Shown piece by piece: positions 1-4,669 of a stretch of DNA of 5,957 nt. Position numbers and translations under genes: made by a program. The notes under the pieces were generated by a model. The model was not told the origin of the DNA. It was given only the letters and a program-made list of their open reading frames with translations, and ran no database searches. The stretch covers positions 1 through 5,957 of the forward strand of contig JAISUQ010000120.1 of the NCBI GenBank assembly GCA_031272005.1. Reading direction: 5' to 3'. The DNA comes from Coriobacteriales bacterium (lineage in GTDB: Bacteria > Actinomycetota > Coriobacteriia > Coriobacteriales > UBA8131). The stretch's first letter is position 1; each line of letters opens with the position of its first letter.

Positions 1-680
1 CTGCCCGCGGCCTGGCGATGGTAATTATGGAGCCCCTGCGCGGCGGCACCCTGATCGCTGCCGCCAATACCAATCCTGTGGTTGCCGCCGTTTTAGCCAG
101 CGACCCGCACCAACGCTCCCTGGCCCACCTCTGCTTTGATTTTCTGCGAGAGATGCCCGAAGCCACCACCATCCTCAGCGGCACCACCACGCTGGAGCAA
201 CTCCAGGACAACCTGCGCATCTTCTCCACCCCCTTGCCGTCAGCCCCTCCCAGCGCCCCAGACCTCGCCCCCGCTACCTGCACCACAGCCCTCGCCCCCG
301 CTACCCGCACCACAGCTCCCGCCCCCGGCTCTGCCCCTGTGACCGGCCCGCCGCTCTATCAGCAACTGCGCCAGGCCCTGCTGGCCGGGTCTGCCTGCGG
401 ATGCACCGGCTGCCGCTACTGCCTGCCCTGCCCCCAGCGCATCGACATCCCCCAGATCCTGCGCCTCTACGACAACCACCGCGCCTCCAACGGCGCCGAC
501 CCCATCGACCGCGTCTACTACCAGAAGTCCCTGCTCGGCAACGGCATCGGCGCTGCGCTGTGCACCCGCTGCGGCCAATGTGCAGAGAAATGCCCCCAGT
601 CCCTGCCCATCCCCACCCTCCTCGCCGAAGCCCACGCCACCCTCAAACTCCCGCCACCACCTGACGCCGACATCTGCTGA
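1..680 (+). CDS. Aldo/keto reductase with C-terminal 2x[4Fe-4S] domain (3' part, start outside window)
   Basis: The reading frame is open from the left edge (first full codon at 3) to TGA at 678-680, so about 225 C-terminal residues are present. The first residues (GLAMVIMEPLRGG) match the late beta strand of the aldo/keto reductase TIM barrel, and SGTTTLEQLQDNL matches the usual last helix region that contacts NADP. A Pro/Ala/Thr-rich linker follows (about 231-345). The ferredoxin-like part comes next: CTGCRYCLPCP (Cys codons 402, 411, 420, 429) and CTRCGQCAEKCP (561, 570, 579, 591), with RIDIPQILRLYDNH between them. This barrel-plus-cluster layout is known in anaerobe oxidoreductases of the COG1453 type; their substrates are mostly unknown. 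A cytoplasmic location is expected. An internal ATG at 18 lies inside the barrel and is not the start. The next gene begins 268 bases downstream, so shared transcription is uncertain. The family call is firm; the substrate is unknown. Confidence 0.9.
   Translation, partial: ARGLAMVIMEPLRGGTLIAAANTNPVVAAVLASDPHQRSLAHLCFDFLREMPEATTILSGTTTLEQLQDNLRIFSTPLPSAPPSAPDLAPATCTTALAPATRTTAPAPGSAPVTGPPLYQQLRQALLAGSACGCTGCRYCLPCPQRIDIPQILRLYDNHRASNGADPIDRVYYQKSLLGNGIGAALCTRCGQCAEKCPQSLPIPTLLAEAHATLKLPPPPDADIC
264..317 (+). repeat. 27-bp in-frame tandem repeat in the linker of the aldo/keto reductase
   Basis: Two 27-base copies (264-290 and 291-317) differ at only two bases, and a degraded third copy follows from 318. 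Each encodes nine residues, LAPATCTTA then LAPATRTTA, continuing into PAPGSAPVT. The repeat lies in the flexible Pro/Ala/Thr linker between the barrel and the iron-sulfur part, where changes in length are likely tolerated. It probably arose by replication slippage in C-rich DNA. Confidence 0.8.
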
Positions 681-761
681 GCCTGGCAGTCGCTAAGCCC
701 ACGCCGTCCTCAAACTCCCGCCACCACCTGACGCCGACACCTGTTGAGCCTGGCTGGCGCT
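628..761 (+). repeat. 67-bp imperfect tandem duplication of the aldo/keto reductase gene end
   Basis: Copy 1 (628-694) and copy 2 (695-761) match at 61 of 67 positions by eye. Copy 1 holds the last 16 codons and stop of the aldo/keto reductase plus 14 downstream bases. Copy 2 lies wholly after the stop, shifted by one frame because 67 is not a multiple of three. Read in its own frame, copy 2 gives AHAVLKLPPPPDADTC and a TGA stop, against AHATLKLPPPPDADIC in copy 1. It is therefore a non-coding relic of the gene tail. Confidence 0.88.
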
Positions 762-781
762 GCGGCCCTTCTCCCCCAAAA

Positions 782-796
782 GGGTGATTCTCACCC
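782..796 (+). promoter_or_regulatory. Perfect inverted repeat GGGTGA-TTC-TCACCC with an extra TCACCC copy downstream
   Basis: GGGTGA (782-787) and TCACCC (791-796) are exact reverse complements around a 3-base spacer, and a further TCACCC lies at 816-821, 25 bases after the first. No T tract follows, so this is a poor intrinsic terminator. It could be an operator for a regulator of the Mo1 gene, or a chance hairpin. No regulator family is recognised. Confidence 0.35.
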
Positions 797-854
797 ATCT
801 GCCGCCCGGGTTATCTCACCCCTAAATCGTATTCAGGATAGCCCCTGGTAAATG

Positions 855-883
855 ATGATTGCCAGCAGCTCCACTTCTATACT
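855..883 (+). promoter_or_regulatory. Weak sigma70-like promoter candidate upstream of Mo1
   Basis: TATACT at 878-883 is a reasonable -10 hexamer. The best-looking -35 (TTGCCA, 859-864) is only 13 bases upstream, too close for a standard promoter; ATGATT at 855-860 is at the right distance but a poor match. Transcription from here would give a leader of roughly 60 bases before the Mo1 start. No sigma54-type GG-N10-GC element was found in this gap. Low confidence. Confidence 0.25.
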
Positions 884-916
884 CAAACGCAGTTTTAAAA
901 GCCAAGAGTTGGAAAA

Positions 917-942
917 TGGGCGGGAGCCCAGAAAGAGAGGAG
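917..942 (+). promoter_or_regulatory. Small leader hairpin followed by the Mo1 ribosome binding site
   Basis: TGGGC (917-921) and GCCCA (926-930) form a 5-bp stem closed by GGGA, a GNRA-type tetraloop. AGGAG follows at 938-942, six bases before ATG 949. This site decides the start of Mo1: upstream in-frame codons, including a TTG at 859, lack a comparable site. Whether the hairpin affects translation is unknown. Confidence 0.55.
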
Positions 943-948
943 TCAGTT

Positions 949-3675
949 ATGGCCGACAAGAAGATGCCGAATAACTATGTAGACGAGAACGGTGTCCGGT
1001 GGCGTTATTCAATATGCCACTTTTGCCATCTCAACTGCGGTGTTATCGTCGGCGCAGACCCCGAGACCGAGAGAATCGTAGAGATCAAGGCCAATCCGGA
1101 TATGGATACCGTGCTCTGCGACCGCTTTGGTCCCAAGGGCGACAGGGCAATCAAGTTCCATCATCATCCCAAGCGTATCAACTACCCGCTGAAGCGCGTT
1201 GGCGCCCGCGGCGAGGACAAGTGGGAGCGCATCAGCTGGGATCAGGCGATGGACGAGATCGCCGACAAGCTCAAGGAACTGTTCGCCAAGCACGGCCCCG
1301 AGACCCTGATCTCGGTCGAAGGTACCTACCGTACCGACCACCTCTGGGCTCGCACCCGTCTGTACAACCTGCTGGGCAACCCCGGCAACGTCATCGACCC
1401 CGGTACGGTCTGCTGGTGCTGGACCTACACCGTCAACATGTCGATGGTCGGTTGGCCCATCGAGTCGATGTTCCCGCCAGGAGCCGCCCACGCCAGCACC
1501 ACCGTGGTCTGGGGCAAGCGCCTGGAGGAGAGCTATGCTCCGCAGGGCCCGCTGAACCGTGCCGTCCTGGCCTCCCTGGCCCGCGAAGAGCCGATGCAGC
1601 TGATCCAGGTCGATCCGGTCTGCACCGACTACTCCCGCAAGGCCGACATCTGGCTCTCTCCCTATCCGGGTACCGACCTCGTGATGATGCTGGCCTGGGC
1701 CAACTACATCATCGAGGAGAACCTCTACAACGAGGAGTTCATCCGCGAGTGGACCAACGCCGTCTTCCTGATGCGTAAGTCCGACAACAAGATCCTCCGC
1801 GAGGCCGACATCGTGGCCGGCGGCAGCGCCGAGAACTTCGTGGTCTGGAACACCAAGACCGCCGCTGCGGCCATCTGGAATTCCGACTGCGGCGCCTATG
1901 TCGATGACGACGTAGAGCCCGAGCTGACCGGCGAGTTTGAGCTGACCGACGCCTCCGGCGCCAAGTTCACCGCCTACACCGTCTGGGATGCCCTCTGCGC
2001 CCGCCTGGCCGAGTATCCCGTGGAGAAGGCCGCCAAGATCACCGGTTGCCCGCCACGGAAGATCCGCGAGGCTGCCTTCCTGTATGCCACCAATGGTCCG
2101 GCCTGCATCGCCTGGGGCCTGGGTGGCGGCGACTTCCACGGCTACAACGCCGCGTACTCCGCTGAGACCAAGACCATCCTGCGTATCCTCACCGCCAACA
2201 TCGACAACCCCGGCGGCGAGTACATCGGCGAGCCGGCTGGTCCGGACAGCGCCGGCGATCCGGTCAAGAAGTTCCCGGTGCGCGACGCCGAGATGGAGCT
2301 CTCCGACCTCTGCCTGCCCGAGACCCGCAAGAAGTATCTGGGCAACGACCAGTTCCGTCTGATGGCCTGGCCGGGCTTCGAGCCGATCGACAAGTGCTAT
2401 CGCAAGATGTTTGGCGTCAACCGCCCGATGCTGCACCAGCTGCTCTGCACCCCGCCGATGGCCTGGAAGGCTATCGAGGAAGGCGATCCGTATCCCGTCA
2501 CGGCCGCCATCTGCTGGGAGTCCAACGTGCTGGCCTGGGCCCCGAACATCAAGCGTATCTACAAGAACCTGATGAAGCTGGACCTGCTGGTCTCCGTGGA
2601 GTTCTGGAAGACCCCGACGGCTGCCATCTCCGACTACATCCTCCCGTGCACCGACTGGATGGAGCGCCCGACCCTGACCACCTGCGAAGACTCCAACGAC
2701 TTCATCGTCGCCGGCGACCGCGGCGTGGCTCCGGTGGGCGAGCGCCGCACCGACTACGAGTTCTTCCGCGAGATCGGTCTGCGCTTTGGCCAGGAGAAGG
2801 ATTGGCCATGGGCCACCTACGAGGAAGTCTGCGCACATCGCGTCGAGCGCGTACCCGACCTGGATTACGAGAAGGTCGTGACCATGGGTATGTACAAGCC
2901 GCAGGAATCCTCCTACTACAAGTATCGCAACAAGCTCAAGAACGGCGAGACCCGTGGCTTCGCCACCCCGTCCCGCAAGGCCGAGATCGTCCCGTCCGTG
3001 TTCCAGGACCTCGATTACGATCCGCTGCCGTTCTATCGTGAGCCGCCGGAATCCCCGCTGTCCAACCCCGAACTGGCCAAGAAGTACCCGTTCCGGTTGA
3101 CCACCTCCGGCCGTATCAGCCCGCAGTACCACTCCGAGATGCGCACGCCGGGCCATGGCATGCGTTCGCAGAACCCCTACCCGATGACCTTCATGAACAT
3201 CGACGACGGTCGTCAGCTGGGCATCCGCGACGGCGACTGGATCTGGATCGAGACCCCGCGTGGTCGCATCCGCCAGGTTGCCCACCTCGGTTGGGACATC
3301 CAGCGCGGCGTGATCCAGGTTCCGCCCTCCTGGTGGTATCCCGAGCTGCCGGCTGAAGAGCCGTGGTCTCAGGGTGTCTTCGAGTCGGCCGCCAACGTGC
3401 TGACTGACGACTCCATCGAGAGCCTCGACCCGATGACCGGTAACTGGTGGGCCCGCGGCCTGCTCTGCAACGTCTATCCGTGCTTCGATGCCCGCGATCG
3501 TTCCGATATGGAAGTCCGCTCGATCAACTACTTCGAGAACCAGGACACCTTCTTCGACTCCCAGTTCAAGTATCTGGGCGCCTGGGACATCGACGTCGTA
3601 GACAAGACCGCCAGCGGTACCTACAATGAGGGTGGCGGCAAGTACGGTCCGATGCCGCTGCACGCTGAGGAGTAA
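949..3675 (+). CDS. Molybdopterin (Mo/W bis-MGD) oxidoreductase, cytoplasmic type (Mo1)
   Basis: Catalytic subunit of the DMSO-reductase superfamily, 908 residues, closest in layout to thiosulfate-reductase/acetylene-hydratase-like enzymes. Residues 20-65 carry the 4Fe-4S motif C23-x2-C26-x3-C30...C57. The pterin-binding core follows (RINYPLKRVG at 76-85, WERISWDQAMDEIA at 92-105, DQFRLMAWPGF in the middle). C155 in VCWCW is the likely metal ligand; C157 is a nearby alternative. A loop of about 80 residues (about 272-354) is absent from Mo2. The C-terminal dinucleotide-binding barrel spans about 713-845, including GDWIWIETPRGRI. The last 63 residues are an aromatic and acidic extension of unknown role. 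No twin-arginine signal is present, so a cytoplasmic location is expected. ATG 949 is chosen for its AGGAG site; an in-frame extension to TTG 859 has no such support. The ferredoxin downstream is the probable electron partner. Whether it reduces, hydroxylates, dehydroxylates or hydrates cannot be read from the sequence. Confidence 0.95.
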   Translation: MADKKMPNNYVDENGVRWRYSICHFCHLNCGVIVGADPETERIVEIKANPDMDTVLCDRFGPKGDRAIKFHHHPKRINYPLKRVGARGEDKWERISWDQAMDEIADKLKELFAKHGPETLISVEGTYRTDHLWARTRLYNLLGNPGNVIDPGTVCWCWTYTVNMSMVGWPIESMFPPGAAHASTTVVWGKRLEESYAPQGPLNRAVLASLAREEPMQLIQVDPVCTDYSRKADIWLSPYPGTDLVMMLAWANYIIEENLYNEEFIREWTNAVFLMRKSDNKILREADIVAGGSAENFVVWNTKTAAAAIWNSDCGAYVDDDVEPELTGEFELTDASGAKFTAYTVWDALCARLAEYPVEKAAKITGCPPRKIREAAFLYATNGPACIAWGLGGGDFHGYNAAYSAETKTILRILTANIDNPGGEYIGEPAGPDSAGDPVKKFPVRDAEMELSDLCLPETRKKYLGNDQFRLMAWPGFEPIDKCYRKMFGVNRPMLHQLLCTPPMAWKAIEEGDPYPVTAAICWESNVLAWAPNIKRIYKNLMKLDLLVSVEFWKTPTAAISDYILPCTDWMERPTLTTCEDSNDFIVAGDRGVAPVGERRTDYEFFREIGLRFGQEKDWPWATYEEVCAHRVERVPDLDYEKVVTMGMYKPQESSYYKYRNKLKNGETRGFATPSRKAEIVPSVFQDLDYDPLPFYREPPESPLSNPELAKKYPFRLTTSGRISPQYHSEMRTPGHGMRSQNPYPMTFMNIDDGRQLGIRDGDWIWIETPRGRIRQVAHLGWDIQRGVIQVPPSWWYPELPAEEPWSQGVFESAANVLTDDSIESLDPMTGNWWARGLLCNVYPCFDARDRSDMEVRSINYFENQDTFFDSQFKYLGAWDIDVVDKTASGTYNEGGGKYGPMPLHAEE

Positions 3676-3684
3676 TCCTCAAGG

Positions 3685-3766
3685 CCTGTCAGCCTTAAAG
3701 CAAGACCAGCTTGATTGGCCCGCCCTCCGTTACCTCTGGTCGGAGGGCGGGCTTTAAGGCCACAGG
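3685..3766 (+). other. Nested inverted repeats able to form a three-way-junction RNA between Mo1 and ferredoxin genes
   Basis: Outer arms CCTGT (3685-3689) plus GCCTTAAA (3692-3699) pair with TTTAAGGC (3753-3760) plus ACAGG (3762-3766), interrupted only by C3690, A3691 and C3761. Inside are a small hairpin (CAAG 3701-3704 with CTTG 3710-3713) and a 12-bp GC-rich hairpin (3718-3729 with 3741-3752). The whole could fold as a three-way junction. It sits 9 bases after the Mo1 stop, so it may protect or end the Mo1 transcript and set how much ferredoxin is made. The pairing is read from the sequence; the function is inferred. Confidence 0.6.
3718..3755 (+). terminator. Strong GC hairpin with short T run after Mo1 (terminator or attenuator candidate)
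   Basis: GCCCGCCCTCCG (3718-3729) and CGGAGGGCGGGC (3741-3752) are exact reverse complements around an 11-base loop, followed by only TTT before AAGG. The stem is strong but the T tract is poor, so partial termination or transcript-end stabilisation is more likely than complete termination. The ferredoxin gene continues on the same strand beyond it. Confidence 0.55.
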
Positions 3767-3850
3767 TTTTCGGATATGCAAGCGCTGTCGAGGGAGCACA
3801 CTCAGTTGCCATCCGGCAGCACAGGCAGCAACACGGGAAGCAGGTTTGTG

Positions 3851-4123
3851 ATGTACGGCCCACCAGTAGCGTTCCATGGCAACCGCCACACCATCAAGAT
3901 CGACCCGGATCTCTGTACCGGGTGTTGGCGCTGCCAGCAGGAATGTCTGGGTCAAAACGTCATCGGGCGCACCGAGATAGATGGTCGCCCCAAGGCCTAT
4001 GTCAAGTTTCCTGATCACTGCAAAGGCTGCATGACCTGCCTGCGCAACTGCCTGACCAACGCCATCAAGGTCATCACCACAGCCAAGGAGGGGTTCATGC
4101 CAGACGTCGGAGCGGACGTCTGA
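3851..4123 (+). CDS. 2x[4Fe-4S] ferredoxin, probable electron partner of the Mo enzymes
   Basis: Small soluble iron-sulfur protein, 90 residues from the preferred start. Two full cluster motifs are visible: C22-T-G-C25-W-R-C28-Q-Q-E-C32 and C57-K-G-C60-M-T-C63-L-R-N-C67, preceded by IKIDPDL and followed by LTNAIKVI, the standard bacterial dicluster fold. The Pro that usually follows the fourth Cys is Leu in both motifs. There is no signal peptide or membrane segment. It probably passes electrons to or from Mo1, Mo2 or both, as a separate carrier or bound small subunit. ATG 3851 is chosen because AGCAGG (3839-3844) lies six bases upstream and the fold begins soon after. An in-frame ATG at 3776 would add 25 Ser/Gly/Thr-rich residues but has no clear ribosome site, and a TTG at 3806 follows GGGAG. 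The start is therefore less certain than the identity. Confidence 0.88.
   Translation: MYGPPVAFHGNRHTIKIDPDLCTGCWRCQQECLGQNVIGRTEIDGRPKAYVKFPDHCKGCMTCLRNCLTNAIKVITTAKEGFMPDVGADV
4101..4122 (+). other. Perfect 8-bp inverted repeat overlapping the ferredoxin stop codon
   Basis: CAGACGTC (4101-4108) and GACGTCTG (4115-4122) are exact reverse complements around GGAGCG. The right arm overlaps the TGA at 4121-4123. No T run follows. As RNA it would be a stable hairpin at the 3' end of the ferredoxin message, possibly a processing or stabilising element. As DNA it is also a plausible dyad binding site. Confidence 0.55.
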
Positions 4124-4137
4124 GCAGCAGAGAGGAT

Positions 4138-4157
4138 GACCAGCGAAGGCGTTGGTC
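4138..4157 (+). other. Second hairpin in the ferredoxin to zinc-ribbon gap
   Basis: GACCAGCG (4138-4145) pairs with CGTTGGTC (4150-4157) as an 8-bp stem with one G-U pair and an AAGG loop. It starts 15 bases after the preceding hairpin ends and has no T tract. The remaining gap to 4252 shows no gene; a 19-codon ORF at 4136 has AGAGG directly abutting its ATG and is not credible. Confidence 0.5.
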
Positions 4158-4252
4158 AAGGCGGGGAGAAGACCAAGCAAGTACCCAGCAAGTGATATGT
4201 AAGACAATGCTCAGCAACAAACCGGACCAAGCCCCAAGTTAGGAGTTTTAAG

Positions 4253-4534
4253 ATGTGCTTTAATCCATCCGGAACCGACAATATTTCCAAAGAATGCCCA
4301 AAGTGCGGCCTGAGCCAGGATGGCACCAACGCCGCCTGCGAGCAGTGCGGCTATGAGTTCCCCGAGGCCAAGGCCCGCAATCGCACCCGTCCCTGCCCGC
4401 AATGCGGCGCGGAGCTGCCTCTGACCACCCGGCGTTGCACCGAATGTGGTGCCATCCTCGGAGCTGGTGGCGGCCCCAAGGGTCCGGGCGGCGGCCCCAA
4501 AGGCCCCGGCGGCCCGAAGATGCCGGGGGCGTAA
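4253..4534 (+). CDS. Double zinc-ribbon protein with Gly-Pro-Lys repeat tail, function unknown
   Basis: Small protein of 93 residues. Two treble-clef-like zinc ribbons are visible: C15-PK-C18...C29-EQ-C32 and C48-PQ-C51...C62-TE-C65, each CPxCG...CxxCG, joined by a short basic linker (KARNRTR). An extra Cys at position 2 is unpaired. From residue 70 the protein becomes a low-complexity tail, GGPKGPG twice and then GPKMPG. No membrane segment or enzyme motif is present. AGGAG at 4241-4245, seven bases before the ATG, supports the start. Its place between ferredoxin and Mo2, on the same strand, suggests a job in the same system, for example handling a protein partner, assembly or regulation; this is inference from position only. 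Similar short zinc ribbons occur in many unrelated contexts, so no function is assigned. Confidence 0.85.
   Translation: MCFNPSGTDNISKECPKCGLSQDGTNAACEQCGYEFPEAKARNRTRPCPQCGAELPLTTRRCTECGAILGAGGGPKGPGGGPKGPGGPKMPGA
4469..4531 (+). repeat. 21-bp coding repeat for the GGPKGPG tail
   Basis: Two 21-base units (4469-4489, 4490-4510) each encode GGPKGPG, and a diverged third unit (4511-4531) encodes GPKMPGA. The units differ at some third positions (AAG/AAA, GGT/GGC, CCG/CCC). This shows the repeat is not a very recent copy and that the peptide is kept while its codons drift. Confidence 0.7.
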
Positions 4535-4555
4535 TACCGCCTCGGAAAACAAAGG

Positions 4556-4627
4556 CGCGGCCGCGTGATTCCTGCGTGGCTTCCAACATGACGTGAGCGT
4601 AGCGTTTGCGTGGTGCAGCTATTGCGT
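4556..4627 (+). promoter_or_regulatory. Gap before Mo2: 10-bp palindrome and clustered GCGT motifs
   Basis: The 135-base gap from 4535 to 4669 holds no gene. It contains the perfect palindrome CGCGGCCGCG (4556-4565) and six copies of GCGT (starting at 4563, 4574, 4597, 4602, 4608 and 4624). A weak -10-like TATGCT lies at 4643-4648, 15 bases after TTGCGT (4622-4627). The gap could carry a separate promoter and operator for Mo2. No regulator is recognised, and uneven spacing argues against a simple array of sites. Confidence 0.3.
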
Positions 4628-4669
4628 AGCAGCGCCCAACTATATGCTCTACCCTGAATAGGAGTACAA

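Noticed and set aside
751..763. TGGC...GCTGC resembling a sigma54 promoter
   Set aside because: Only 8 bases separate the GG and GC elements instead of 10, and the segment belongs to the duplicated gene tail.
859..948. N-terminal extension of Mo1 from a TTG at 859
   Set aside because: No ribosome site precedes it, the added 30 residues resemble no signal peptide or domain, and ATG 949 has AGGAG at ideal distance.
1009..3663. Long antisense open frame (884 codons) opposite Mo1
   Set aside because: It is in codon register with Mo1 and exists because Mo1 avoids TTA, CTA and TCA. Its translation is low-complexity Val/Gly/Leu/Asp-rich with no recognisable domain.
4136..4195. Possible 19-residue peptide between ferredoxin and zinc-ribbon genes
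   Set aside because: The AGAGG directly abuts the ATG with no spacing, and a hairpin covers the start.
3695..4207. Antisense open frame of 170 codons across the ferredoxin gene
   Set aside because: It shadows a gene with two complete iron-sulfur motifs, and its translation shows no domain.
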